Shown piece by piece: positions 1-13,175 of a stretch of 64,000 bases of DNA. The position numbers and the translations under genes were made by a program. The stretch's first letter is position 1. Each line of letters begins with the position of its first letter. Under the pieces are notes generated by a model. The model was given only the letters and a program-made list of their open reading frames with translations, did not search any database and was not told the DNA's origin. The stretch comes from Isoperla grammatica. Its lineage: Eukaryota; Arthropoda; Insecta; Plecoptera; Perlodidae. The DNA is taken from NCBI GenBank assembly GCA_945910005.1, contig OX246739.1, positions 75,395,295 through 75,459,294 on the forward strand, given 5' to 3'.

Positions 1-1345
1 TGGCGTGGTTACGTCCCTGGGAGATAGCGATGCGCTGTCATTGGCTACGCTGACTGTGTGGGGACGAAGCTATGGCGTGGTTACGTCCCTGGGAGATAGC
101 GATGCGCTGTCATTGGCTACGCTGACTGTGTGGGGACGAAGCTATGGCGTGGTTACGTCCCTGGGAGATAGCGATGCGCTGTCATTGGCTACGCTGACTG
201 TGTGGGGACGAAGCTATGGCGTGGTTACGTCCCTGGGAGATAGCGATGCGCTGTCATTGGCTACGCTGACTGTGTGGGGACGAAGCTATGGCGTGGTTAC
301 GTCCCTGGGAGATAGCGATGCGCTGTCATTGGCTACGCTGACTGTGTGGGGACGAAGCTATGGCGTGGTTACGTCCCTGGGAGATAGCGATGCGCTGTCA
401 TTGGCTACGCTGACTGTGTGGGGACGAAGCTATGGCGTGGTTACAACCCTGGGAGATAGCGATGCGCTGTCATTGGCTACGCTGACTGTGTGGGGACGAA
501 GCTATGGCGTGGTTACGTCCCTGGGAGATAGCGATGCGCTGTCATTGGCTACGCTGACTGTGTGGGGACGAAGCTATGGCGTGGTTACAACCCTGGGAGA
601 TAGCGATGCGCTGTCATTGGCTACGCTGACTGTGTGGGGACGAAGCTACGGTGTGGTTACGTCCCTGGGAGATAGCGATGCGCTGTCATTGGCTACGCTG
701 AGATAGCGATGCGCTGTCATTGGCTACGCTGACTGTGTGGGGACGAAGCTATGGCGTGGTTACAACCCTGGGAGATAGCGATGCGCTGTCATTGGCTACG
801 CTGACTGTGTGGGGACGAAGCTATGGTGTGGTTACGTCCCTGGGAGATAGCGATGCGCTGTCATTGGCTACGCTGACTGTGTGGGGACGAAGCTATGGCG
901 TGGTTACGTCCCCGGGAGATAGCGATGCGCTGTCATTGGCTACGCTGACTGTGTGGGGACGAAGCTATGGCGTGGTTACGTCCCTGGGAGATAGCGATGC
1001 GCTGTCATTGGCTACGCTGACTGTGTGGGGACGAAGCTATGGCGTGGTTACGTCCCTGGGAGATAGCGATGCGCTGTCATTGGCTACGCTGACTGTGTGG
1101 GGACGAAGCTATGGCGTGGTTACGTCCCTGGAAGATAGCGATGCGCTGTCATTGGCTACGCTGACTGTGTGGGGACGAAGCTATGGCGTGGTTACGTCCC
1201 TGGGAGATAGCGATGCGCTGTCATTGGCTACGCTGACTGTGTGGGGACGAAGCTATGGCGTGGTTACGTCCCTGGGCGATAGCGATGCGCTGTCATTGGC
1301 TACGCTGACTGTGTGGGGACGAAGCTATGGCGTGGTTACGTCCCT
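1..1345. repeat. 72-bp minisatellite array
   Basis: About 18.5 near-identical head-to-tail copies of a 72-bp unit (for example the copy starting at position 1 recurs at 73). The array is cut by the window start. Copies differ by single substitutions, such as CGTCC versus CAACC near the middle of the unit. One junction near 700-715 joins two units with most of one unit missing, which creates a stop. Because 72 is a multiple of three, one plus-strand frame stays open as a 24-residue repeat, but I see no splice or start context making it coding. Confidence 0.97.
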
Positions 1346-1899
1346 GTGGCAACATTCCGTCGAGCAAGCGGAGTCGAAGGTCTCGAATCACGATTTCGAG
1401 TAAATCTGCAAGGAAATGTGGCTTTGCTTTAGAGTTTTAAATTCTTTAAACACTTATACTGTGACTGCAGTAACATCACAAAGCCCTTTAAAAGTCTTTT
1501 TGTTTATTAAAATTAAATTTTAAATGTTTTGTTTTTACTATCGCGATAGAAAACCCCCAACAAACCCTTATGGTTGCCCAGGATGCTCTAGTGACATAGC
1601 TTACATCCTGCTTAGTTGCCTGCGGATGCTTTCAAACTCCTTTGAAAAGTAATTTAAAGAAATCATGAAAATGCATAAAAAACCGACTTGAAAAATAAAT
1701 GAATTTATTTGTTCTACTAACTGTAAATTTTTCAACGATTCATACTGGACTTACTTAACATTGATGCATTCATTTTGAACTCATCAGTATTTTAGTGGTT
1801 GTTGCCAGCATTGCAGCATTGAGGCTATTTGTAACTAATTATGAGAATATTACAAATTTGTAAAATAAGAGTGCTTTTATCAGACCGTATTGTATATAC
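1346..1899. other. AT-rich spacer, nothing recognised
   Basis: Unique AT-rich sequence between the 72-bp array and a LINE fragment. I found no conserved open frame, no tRNA-like box and no clear inverted ends. Confidence 0.5.
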
Positions 1900-2300
1900 A
1901 AAATATTATTGTATATACAACAAAAAAGAGCAATACGGATAATGGCCGGTGTCTCCAAAAGACAGTCGTGTAGAGACCTCTTCACAACCATGGGGATACC
2001 CACACTCACGAGCACCTTAAAATACAAGCAGCCTGCACCTTCGTCCATTCAAATCAAAACCTCTTTGTCCATAACTCATCCGTCCACTCCCACTTCACCA
2101 GAGCAAGCAACAACATCCATATTCCAACCCATAATCTTTCCCTCTTTGCTAAAGGCCCGGAGTATCTTGCAACCTCTCTCTACAACAAACTCCCTCAGCA
2201 AATTAAATCACTCAACTCCCTGTCCATCTTCAAAAACAATTTAAAATCATTTGCCACAAGGGAGAGTTTCTACTCACTCCAAGAATTCATATCCTCATAA
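1900..2300 (+). pseudogene. LINE reverse transcriptase, C-terminal relic
   Basis: The translation matches the C-terminal tail of ORF2 in Jockey/CR1-like non-LTR retrotransposons. It starts at a QKRAIRIM-type motif, followed by a segment ending near TSTLK, then a shift of frame near 2020, then an ASNNIHIPTHNLSLF-type motif, a YNKLPQQIKSL motif and an ending FYSLQEF just before a TAA at 2298-2300. The same motif order is seen in the LINE at 63180-64000, so the two probably belong to related families. Only the last 130 or so codons remain. It is 5'-truncated and frameshifted, so it is not functional. Confidence 0.8.
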
Positions 2301-2568
2301 ATGCATCCCCGCTCTGAACCCACAACTTGAAAACAACGAAATCACACTCTCATCTATTTATGTGCTGATCTGTCCACAGACGTTTTCCCATGATTTCACA
2401 GACTTTCAGCTGTCTATAGAAATGTTTGTATTTTTTACTGTTTTTGAAAATTTAAGTTCTAACTTGTATTTATTCATTAAGTGTATTTAGTGCATACACA
2501 TATATATAGATGCATGAGCATTTACATCAAGCCTTACACATCAAGTTTCAACTGCAAGTTCAGATGAT

Positions 2569-3386
2569 GCAAGATCGTCGCCACGGTAACAGCCGGTCAT
2601 CTCTCAACAAGCGGTCACCACGGTAACAGCCTGTCATCTCTCAACAAGTGGTCACCACGGTAACAGCCGGTCATCTCGCAACAAGCGGTCACCACGGTAA
2701 CAGCCGGTCATCTCTCAACAAGCGGTCACCACGGTAACAGCCGGTCATCTCGCAACAAGCGGTCACCACGGTAACAGCCGGTCATCTCGCAACAAGCGGT
2801 CACCACGGTAACAGCCGGTCATCTCGCAACAAGCGGTCACCACGGTAACGGCCTGTCATCTCTCAACAAGTGGTCACCACGGTAACAGCCGGTCATCTCG
2901 CAACAAGCGGTCACCACGGTAACGGCCTGTCATCTCTCAACAAGTGGTCGCCACGGTAACAGCCGGTCATCTCGCAACAAGTGGTCACCACGGTAACAGC
3001 CTGTCATCTCTCAACAAGTGGTCACCACGGTAACAGCCGGTCATCTCGCAACCAGCGGTCACCACGGTAACAGCCGGTCATCTCGCAACAAGCGGTCACC
3101 ACGGTAACGGCCTGTCATCTCTCAACAAGTGGTCGCCACGGTAACAGCCGGTCATCTCGCAACAAGTGGTCACCACGGTAACAGCCTGTCATCTCTCAAC
3201 AAGTGGTCACCACGGTAACAGCCGGTCATCTCGCAACAAGCGGTCACCACGGTAACAGCCGGTCATCTCGCAACAAGCGGTCACCACGGTAACGGCCGGT
3301 CATCTCTCAGCAAGCGGTCGCCACGGTAACAGCCGGTCATCTCTCAACAAGCGGTCACCACGGTAACAGCCGGTCACCTCGGAGCC
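2569..3386. repeat. 37-bp minisatellite array
   Basis: About 22 tandem copies of a 37-bp unit containing GGTCACCACGGTAACAGCC, spaced exactly 37 bases apart (for example 2650 and 2687). Variants alternate between CTCGC and CTCTC, and between AAGCGG and AAGTGG, with blocks of the same variants recurring. This suggests local higher-order duplication. The unit length is not a multiple of three, so no frame stays open. Confidence 0.96.
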
Positions 3387-3845
3387 ATCTCTATTCTCTC
3401 TTCTGTCCTGGACCTGCAGCTATACCAACAAGGTGAGTAACAAACAATAATGCTGTCCGGGAAACTGATTCTTAAGTTACTATACTCATATTAGACACCA
3501 TTGTTGGGTGGAAATATTTGATTCAAAATTGAATAATTCAGCCCAACTTGGAATTTAAGCCAGGTCTAGAGTTACAATATCCCTGAACAAAAGTCCAGGA
3601 CAAATTACATCAAAAAATGAAAAATTTGTCATTATTACGAAGTAATTTGCTTGTGAACTAAAAACCATACACTAAATTTAAGTAAATCTACTTAAAAAAT
3701 CCCTAATTGCTCTGTTCCTAATGAATGCAAGAGATTTCAAGTCCAACAAAAATATTGGTAGTTCTATACCTGAAGAAGAGGAGCATTTACCATTGGTTTG
3801 ACTAACTCGCACCGTTATCTTGTCCAGAGATCTGTCGACTGCAGC
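3387..3845. other. Spacer between two minisatellites
   Basis: AT-rich single-copy sequence. I see no gene, RNA or transposon end in it. Confidence 0.5.
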
Positions 3846-5935
3846 AAACAAACATGATGAGCAGGAAACTGGACGTGGAGTCGTCGCGCAAGGAACGCTG
3901 GACAAACATGATGAGCAGGAAACTGGACGTGGAGTCGTCGCGCAAGGAACGCTGGACAAACATGATGAGCAGGAAACTGGACGTGGAGTCGTCGCGCAAG
4001 GAACGCTGGACAAACATGATGAGCAGGAAACTGGACATGGAGCCGTCGCGCAAGGAACGCTGGACAAACATGATGAGCAGGAAACTGGACGTGGAGTCGT
4101 CGCGCAAGGAACGCTGGACAAACATGATGAGCAGGAAACTGGACGTGGCGCAAGGAACGCTGGACAAACATGATGAGCAGGAAACTGGACGTGGAGTCGT
4201 CGCGCAAGGAACGCTGGACAAACATGATGAGCAGGAAACTGGACGTGGAGTCGTGGAGCCGTCGCGCAAGGAACGCTGGACAACAGGAAACTGGACGTGG
4301 AGTCATCGCGCAAGGAACGCTGGACAAACATGATGAGCAGGAAACTGGACGTGGAGCCGTCGCGCAAGGAACGCTGGACAAACATGATGGGCAGGAAACT
4401 GGTCGTGGAGCCGTCGCGCAAGGAACGCTGGACCAACATGATGAGCAGGAAACTGGACGTGGAGTCGTCGCGCAAGGAACGCTGACAAACATGATGAGCA
4501 GGAAACTGGACGTGGAGCCGTCGCGCAAGGAACGCTGGACCAACATGATGAGCAGGAAACTGGACGTGGAGTCGTCGCGCAAGGAACGCTGGACAAACAT
4601 GATGAGCAGGAAACTGTACGTGGAGCCGTCGCGCAAGGAACGCTGGACAAACATGATGGACAGGAAACTGGACGTGGAGCCGTCGCGCAAGGAACGCTGG
4701 ACCAACATGATGAGCATGAAACTGGACTTGGAGTCGTCGCGCAAGGAACGCTGGACAAACATGATGAGCAGGAAACTGGACGTGGAGTCGTCGCGCAAGG
4801 AACGCTGGACCAACATGATGAGCAGGAAACTGGACGTGGAGTCGTCGCGCAAGGAACGCTGGACAAACATGACGAGCAGGAAACTGGACGTGGAGCCGTC
4901 GCGCAAGGAACGCTGGACCAACATGATGAGCAGGAAACTGGACGTGGAGTCGTCGCGCAAGGAACGCTGGACAAACATGATGAGCAGGAAACTGGACGTG
5001 GAGTCGTCGCGCAAGGAACGCTGGACAAACATGATGAGCAGGAAACTGGACGTGGAGTCGTCGTGCAAGGAACGCTGGACAAACATGATGAGCAGGAAAC
5101 TGGACGTGGAGTCGTCGCGCAAGGAACGCTGGACAAACATGATGAGCAGGAAACTGGACGTGGAGCCGTCGCGCAAGGAACGCTGGACAAACATGATGAG
5201 CAGGAAACTGGACGTGGAGCCGTCGCGCAAGGAACGCTGGACAAACATGATGAGCAGGAAACTGGACGTGGAGTCGTCGCGCAAGGAACGCTGGACAAAC
5301 ATGATGAGCAGGAAACTGGACGTGGAGCCGTCGCGCAAGGAACGCTGGACAAACATGATGAGCAGGAAACTGGACGTGGAGTCGTCGTGCAAGGAACGCT
5401 GGACAAACATGATGAGCAGGAAACTGGACGTGGAGTCGTCGCGCAAGGAACGCTGGACAAACATGATGAGCAGGAAACTGGACGTGGAGCCGTCGCGCAA
5501 GGAACGCTGGACAAACATGATGAGCAGGAAACTGGACGTGGCGCAAGGAACGCTGGACAAACATGATGAGCAGGAAACTGGACGTGGAGTCGTCGCGCAA
5601 GGAACGCTGGACAAACATGATGAGCAGGAAACTGGACGTGGAGCCGTCGCGCAAGGAACGCTGGACAAACATGATGAGCAGGAAACTGGACGTGGAGCCG
5701 TCGCGCAAGGAACGCTGGACAAACATGATGAGCAGGAAACTGGACGTGGAGTCGTCGCGCAAGGAACGCTGGACAAACATGATGAGCAGGAAACTGGACG
5801 TGGAGTCGTCGCGCAAGGAACGCTGGACAAACATGATGAGCAGGAAACTGGACGTGGAGCCGTCGCGCAAGGAACGCTGGACAAACATGATGAGCAGGAA
5901 ACTGGACGTGGAGTCGTCGCGCAAGGAACGCTGTT
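3846..5935. repeat. 54-bp minisatellite array
   Basis: About 38 copies of a 54-bp unit; the AAACATGATG word recurs every 54 bases (for example 3850 and 3904). Common variants are GAGTCG/GAGCCG and GGACAAACATG/GGACCAACATG. Several units carry internal deletions (near 4146, 4247-4290, 4485 and 5538). Because 54 is 18 codons and the unit lacks stops in most registers, two plus-strand and all three minus-strand frames stay open for long stretches. These are mutually overlapping by-products; no frame has independent support as a gene. Confidence 0.97.
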
Positions 5936-7772
5936 AAAGCAGACCCATCATGAGAAATGATTGGTGAGTTTCACATGAATCTTAACAATTTCCATTTCCC
6001 ATATAGTTGGGTTGGCAGTCGCTCCTTATGTTTGGAGCGGTGCTCTTTTCTGTCAACCTCCATTCAATCAATGTATGAATAGAAATATAAAAAAAAAAAA
6101 ATAACAAATATGTATTACATGGCGCAATGCCTTGTGAACCTTTACTTCAATTGCGGGTTCGATACCCTGCTATGATAATACAGTGGCTCAGTGATTTCCT
6201 CAGTTGGATGTCATGTGAAATGGCATTGCCGAGGTCCATGTTTTTTGTGATTTTTTACTAAAGGGTCGACACATAATCGACTGGTACTCGGTAGGTTGCA
6301 GGGGTGCACTTAGTTCCAGGCTTGCTCTTAAATCGAACTAGACTGTAGGTGGAAGGGTATATATAGCAATAACATGCCACTCATCTCAAGACCGTAACAC
6401 ATTACAATAACAAAACGTGTTCTGCTTCCAGATAATCGCTGATCTGACTGAAGGGTTTGCCGAGGTTTTCCTCAGTCACCATCACCACCGCTCTATATCA
6501 GCCCACGAGATCCTCCCCGGCTTCAACAACACTGAGCTCCACACGCCAAAGAGCTCCACACACCAAAGAGCTCCACACGCCACAGTGTATCTACCACAAG
6601 TAAATATGTAAATATGGGAGTGATAATATTGAGTTTTGTATTTCTTAGGCCCGGTATTATGAGGAACGGGACAACTTGTTTTCTTCACGTAAACAACGCT
6701 TCCGATTGGTGGTTGCTATGGAGAAAAGAAGTTTGTACCAGTCACAATAATACCGGATCTTATATGTCTCCTGTTCCTGTGTGTCTTGTCCGCTCCATTT
6801 CCTTGGAAGAATATGTGATTGAGTGGGGACGTGTTAACGCACAGAACTTTGCTTATCACACACTGAAGTTAGTAGTTATACAACCTGGAACCTCTCCAAC
6901 GTACTCATCACATACACAACAACAACTCTTATTATCTGACAAAGAAATTAAATAAAATGTTTAGAAGTGTTTGACATAAATGGCCCACATGATGAAAGGT
7001 TTTTGTTTGTATCTTCAACATTACATTCAATATAAAAAAAGTTAGAATTATGTGGGGTTAGATATTTATTAACGTATTACGTTTGGGTGGAATTAGACAA
7101 TTCGAGAGCTAATGGAAATTGTCTAGTTTTATCCAAACACAATTCATAGTGATAGTAGTGTAGTGTAGTGTAGTGTAGTGTAGTGCGTTTCTGTATATTT
7201 CAGATCTTAACACCTAGCCCAGCATCATTCTACAGTTTGATATTGAATGTAATGAAACAGCCATGCGTGTCGAACACTTCTAAGCGTAAAGAGGACCAAA
7301 CATGCAAAGTTAGTCTTTTGTTGATGTCTTGAGAATGCTTCAAGATACTGAAGGTTCTTAGCCAAGATTTGGTTTTGAATTACCTATTAATGGAATTTAT
7401 GAACTTTCAATATTATAATTGTTGTTATATAAATTAATTTCAATATTTTGAAAGTTTTTAAATTCATTGCTTAGCTGATTCAAAACCAAATCTGGGTAAG
7501 AATTACTTTTTCAATATCTTGAAGCGTTATGGTAATAAAATACCGTTAAATGTGCGTGGTTTAACACTATGAGGCACCTCTTTTCATTGAGTGACAATGT
7601 ATCATGTATCATGAAATGAAATAAATGAATCTAAATTAAAAAAAAAAAAAAAAATTGAAAGTAAGGATGGTGTGGTAGCTGCTACATATACGGGAGCCAT
7701 CCATAAATTATGTCACACGTGAGATTTTCTTTAAGAAATTCCAATGGAATTAAGTGAAACTGAACAAAAACA
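5936..7772. other. Intergenic sequence with short repeats
   Basis: No gene recognised. Contents: a possible RNA polymerase III B-box (GGTTCGATACC, about 6156-6166) that may be a decayed SINE; three close copies of a GAGCTCCACAC-type word at about 6534-6585; about six copies of the 5-bp repeat TAGTG at about 7147-7183; and an A-run near 7639-7653. Confidence 0.5.
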
Positions 7773-7773
7773 A

Positions 7774-9296
<1,523 letters not shown>

Positions 9297-9791
9297 TAGT
9301 ATATGAAATACACTCATTTAAGAATATCAAAACTAATTTTCAAGCCCATTTTGAGGAGCCGTATGGTATTTACAACGGGTTTTATGACGAATACGGTTAA
9401 AAACTACGTATACGCGTTTGGTATGCGATTTTTTGTTTACACCTTACCATTACTTTTGGCTATGTGGATTTAGTGTTTTGAAATAAGTGTTTTCAATATT
9501 TGGTTTTCTACGATTTATTTTGCTCGCTGGTACAAATACAATTTCTGTACCGGAGAACAAAATAAATCGTAGAAAACCAAATATTGAAAACACATATTTC
9601 AAAACACTATCCACATAGTCAATAGTGAGTGTAAGGTGTAAACAAAAAACCGCATACCAAACGCGTATGTGGTTTAAACGTAGTTGTTAGCCGTAATCGT
9701 CATAAAATCGGTTGTAAATACCATACGGCTCCTCCAAAATGGGCTTGAAAATTAGCTTTGATCTTCTCAAATGAGCGTATTTAATATACTA
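9297..9791. mobile_element. 495-bp foldback (palindromic MITE-like) element
   Basis: The two halves are inverted copies almost to the centre. It begins TAGTATATG and ends with the reverse complement (ATATACTA). Matching words include AGCCGTATGG near 9358 against CCATACGGCT near 9719, and AACCAAATATTGAAAACAC near 9575 against its inverse near 9490. The turn is near 9540. There is no open frame, so mobilisation would need another element's transposase. No flanking duplication is distinguishable beyond the palindrome. Confidence 0.85.
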
Positions 9792-10628
9792 GGAAAACGC
9801 TCTGTTTGACGCGTTGATAAGCGAGCGCGTCCATATCTACGAACTTTGTGGCGAAAAGTTCTCAAAGCTAATAAAAACAACAATTCACAACAATTCAAGA
9901 ATGCGCATTGCATTATTTTTCCTAATTTCCAAAGCTATTATAATTCCCGATATTGTTGAATGCAGTGCAATGTGCGTTGCTAAGAATTTTCGTCGTCATG
10001 CTTTCAACACGGTCCGCCACCGTTACTAACAGTTATTGACAGCAATAGAAATGTAGTTTCTGCCTCTAATACGTATCCGATCGCGTTTATATTAGTATAT
10101 TCGTGACCGGACGAAAATTTACAACAAGATAGCCACCTTACATTTTGCTGTTACTGTGTTTCAGAAAAATATTTTCGAGTAACTTTTGTGTAACTTTGCC
10201 AATATTTATCAGATAGCCATAAAATGAACATATTCGTAACCGGAAAAAGCTTTAGAAAAATATGGCTATTCCACATTTTGCCGCCATTTTGTTTCAGAAA
10301 AATATTTTGCAGTAACTATGGTGTAACTTTGTAACTTTTCAAACGATTTTGCTTCAAAACTATACACCTTCAATCCACATCGAGGCTTGTGGATGGTCCA
10401 AATTTCAAGTTGATCGGACTTTCGCCATAAGAGTCTCGTGGAGACGCTCGCTTCGCTCGCTTGACTAACTCCATGTGCTGTCTTTATGCATAGGGTACAT
10501 TCCGAAACCTCTACATAATGCCCAAGGTTGGGCGTCTGCGGGCTTGTATGGGCACGACAGGTTTCGGTACGCCTTGTGCGGACAGCGAAATTCAACATGG
10601 CGGAAGGGGCGTTTTATATAATGTAACC

Positions 10629-10919
10629 ATGTCAGATTCTGACAGTTCTGAGGAAGAAATGGAAGACTTGATGATATTGTCAGGTTTTCGTACAGATTCG
10701 TCCAATGTAAGGTTGCCTCGTGTCCAAAATTATGTGGAACAAGTAGTGCCCTTGTACCGCCCATCTGGCTTCAAGGAGCACTTTAGGTTAAGGCCGTCCA
10801 CCTTTGAATTAGTTTTGGCCAGGATTGCGCCAGTGATAATTAATTTATCACCGAATAATAATGGGCGATCTACAATAGAACCACAAAAACAGTTCCTTTT
10901 GGCACTATGGTACACATGA
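10629..10919 (+). pseudogene. HARBI1-like transposase, N-terminal fragment
   Basis: A 96-codon open frame begins at an ATG with an acidic serine-rich leader (MSDSDSSEEE). It then shows a motif series typical of Harbinger nucleases: an HFRLRPSTFELVL segment, an I-A-P motif, a GRSTIEPQKQFLLALW segment, then a stop. Intact HARBI1-like proteins run to about 350-400 residues with a DDE catalytic triad. That part is absent here, so this is a truncated relic. Family placement rests on motif recognition only. Confidence 0.6.
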
Positions 10920-11659
10920 CAGCACTTTCACTTTTGAATTGCCGCCATGACCGGCCGTGCCCGGAGAAAAAGCTTGGGCGTTGCGGGCGTGCCCAAGACG
11001 CTACCCATGCAGGTTACGGAATGGTGCATGGGCGCGTGGAGAATGGTTACGGAATGGACTGGGCATCTTTGGGCGCGCCCAAAGAGGTATATGGGGGTAG
11101 ATTCACCTTAAAATTACTGTTCAATTATAGACAACAACGATCTGAAAGCTTGTAAACGTTTTGAACATTTCAATTTTCCAATCTCAGAACATTTTATTTT
11201 TTGACGGCTTGTTGTTTGTCCATCGGTTCAATTCATTTGTTTCATTGTTGTGTTTTGGTGTTGTGCGTACCCTATCGTGGCGCTTGGTCGTGCCGTGGTC
11301 GTGCGGCCTTGACGAAGACGAGGGAACACTCGTGGCCTGATCGTGGGAATAGCTTTTGCTTCGCGTGTCAGCTATTGGCACGAGTTCCGTGGTAGAATTT
11401 TTAGGTCCGCGCGCTACTCGTGGAAATAGCTTCCATACGTTCCGTAAATAGCTGAAAATGCTCAAGACACTTGGATGACGTCACTCATTCCAGCATCTTG
11501 AGCACCAATATTTTCGGAACGGTAAATCACGAAGGTAGTTGTTGGTGGCGGTTACTTCAAATTAAATAATGGCAGTTGATAGGCTTAAGTGGGATTAAGG
11601 TTCTAGTGGCGTAGGTAAATGAAATCATTTCGTCAGATTCAGAAAGTTTTACGGCTTGT

Positions 11660-12053
11660 AGGCGTTAGCCCTCGTAGGTCCCTTGGTAGCCCTAACCTAT
11701 AAAAGACCGGTACAGACTGGTACAGACATGCCCTAAACTGAACAATAGGGCTAGTTTCAAGATTATAAAATGTGTTTACAACGTCTTATCTACTTCCTAC
11801 TTCTTCTGTAACACATATCACTGTGTAGGAGAGCGGGGACACAGGATTCCACTAATGTAATTTGTAGTTTGCCGCCTGTTTGATAATATGCTCCAGATGC
11901 TTGAACGAAATCCTCGGGCGTCTCAAGCGTGCTCAAAACACTTGGGATGCTATTTACGGAACGCTGGTCGCAGGCGTTTCAAGCATATTAAGCCATTTAC
12001 GGAATGGACAAAGCACGCTAAAGGCATATTCAACAGTTTACGGAACGTACCCA
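11660..12053 (+). repeat. Harbinger 3' half, copy 1 of a direct duplicate
   Basis: This stretch is closely repeated at 17885-18262. Both copies contain TATAAAAGACCGGTACAGA, GGAGAGCGGGGACACAGGAT and CTCGGGCGTCTCAAG, and both end in the GTACCC inverted-repeat terminus. Copy 1 has an extra internal GGTACAGACT duplication. Confidence 0.9.
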
Positions 12054-12870
12054 ACCCATTAATAACTAACCCACGGGCCACGATTATCGATTAAATCAAT
12101 GATCGTACCACGATAATCGTGGGAATAGGGTTTCCCGTTTGAGGTGTGACTATTTATAAATCTATATTTTTAATTATATGTTAATGTTAATTAAGTATCA
12201 AAGAATGTATTTCGCGAAAAGTAGTCGAAAGATCTCGAACTACCCTTATTTATTTACCCTTGTTTATTTTTTATGTAATTGGCAATACTTAAATTACTAG
12301 ATTGGCACACCTGTGAGTCAGGTGTGCAGACTACAGAAAATCTCGTGATGCGCCAGCGCATGCGGAACACATCGAACACAATGTTGTCATGTCAGCGGTT
12401 TTTGTTTTGTACACTAGTGGATTTCTTCTTTCAAACGTTGGCATTGGGTTACTGTGGAGCTGGATTCACAGTGTTGACAGCGAAATGTCATAAGTTTTGA
12501 CATGTGTATATGTTGAGTGTGTTTTTGTAAATTATAACCACTATAATGCCTCATTTTCAATCTAATAGAAAACATTTGGGTTCTAGTCGGCGTACTGAAC
12601 CTAGGCCTAGTATTTCTGTTGCTGGCATTAATGGAAATTGAGTAAATACTTCACAAACGTGTGCGGAAAATATTCACCGGCAGATTCTAGGCCTAGGCCT
12701 AACCTCACATCTGACTTCGATCTTCCAAGTGCTTCAAAATGAAAATTGTGAGTATAATATTCATCAAAGTACCAACAGATGTCAAGGTAATACGATTATT
12801 GATCTATCATTAATTTCTAACCTGAATCAAAGCGATATTTAGTATTTACTAGCCTACGGCACACAGTGCC
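12054..12870. other. Intergenic sequence
   Basis: No gene recognised. A small inverted repeat of CACGATTATCG type lies at about 12078-12122. AGGCCTAGGCCT words become common towards the right. Confidence 0.5.
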
Positions 12871-13025
12871 TTCTGAATCTGAGGAAATGGTTTATTGTTT
12901 ATTGTCATTGAACAGCTGTAAATTACATTTTAAAACATTTTTTACTATATGTTTTAAATGTTTTAAAATGTGATTTAGAGCTGTTCAATGACAATAAACA
13001 ATAAACCATTTCCTCAGATTCAGAA
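12871..13025. repeat. 155-bp near-perfect palindrome
   Basis: The left arm begins TTCTGAATCTGAGGAAATGG and the right arm ends with its inverse. The arms also share TTATTGTTTATTGTCATTGA, with an AT-rich turn near 12945. The right flank, CAGATTCAGAAAGTTTTACGG, also occurs near 11634, which links this copy to the Harbinger-type duplicate. Confidence 0.88.
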
Positions 13026-13167
13026 AGTTTTACGGCTTAGGCCTAGTCGTAAGGTCTTTGTGCTTGATAAGGTGCTCCATGTAGGCTACCAAGCTCAATC
13101 TAGGCCTAGGCCTGGACATGGGTATGCGTAAGCCGAGCACCTTAGTTCGTGGTAAGTCTAGGCCTAG

Positions 13168-13175
13168 CCTAGACC
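13168..13175. repeat. Target-site duplication, left (CCTAGACC)
   Basis: CCTAGACC directly precedes the CAGTGTTG terminus of the hAT element and is repeated exactly at 17807-17814. Confidence 0.95.

Larger units (their letters stand above)
10493..12053 (+). mobile_element. PIF/Harbinger-type DNA transposon, degraded
   Basis: The left end GGGTACATTCCGAAAC mirrors the right end GTTTACGGAACGTACCC, giving imperfect terminal inverted repeats. The word TTACGGAA(C/T)G and its inverse recur inside (for example near 11016, 11054, 11438, 11955, 12000 and 12036), as subterminal repeats. The interior encodes an N-terminal fragment resembling Harbinger nuclease (separate entry). I could not identify a convincing 3-bp target duplication, so the boundaries rest on the inverted repeats only. 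Confidence 0.65.

Noticed and set aside
5..1403. Repeat proteins from the 72-bp array
   Set aside because: Open frame is a by-product of a multiple-of-three unit. A truncated unit breaks it, and nothing conserved flanks it.
3678..5924. A 748-codon minus-strand repeat protein in the 54-bp array
   Set aside because: The frame exists only because the unit is 54 bp with few stops. Four other frames are equally open, deletions switch its repeat register part-way, and there is no independent start or splice support.
1..5935. CRISPR array
   Set aside because: Repeats are contiguous minisatellite units with no unique spacers, and the genome is eukaryotic.
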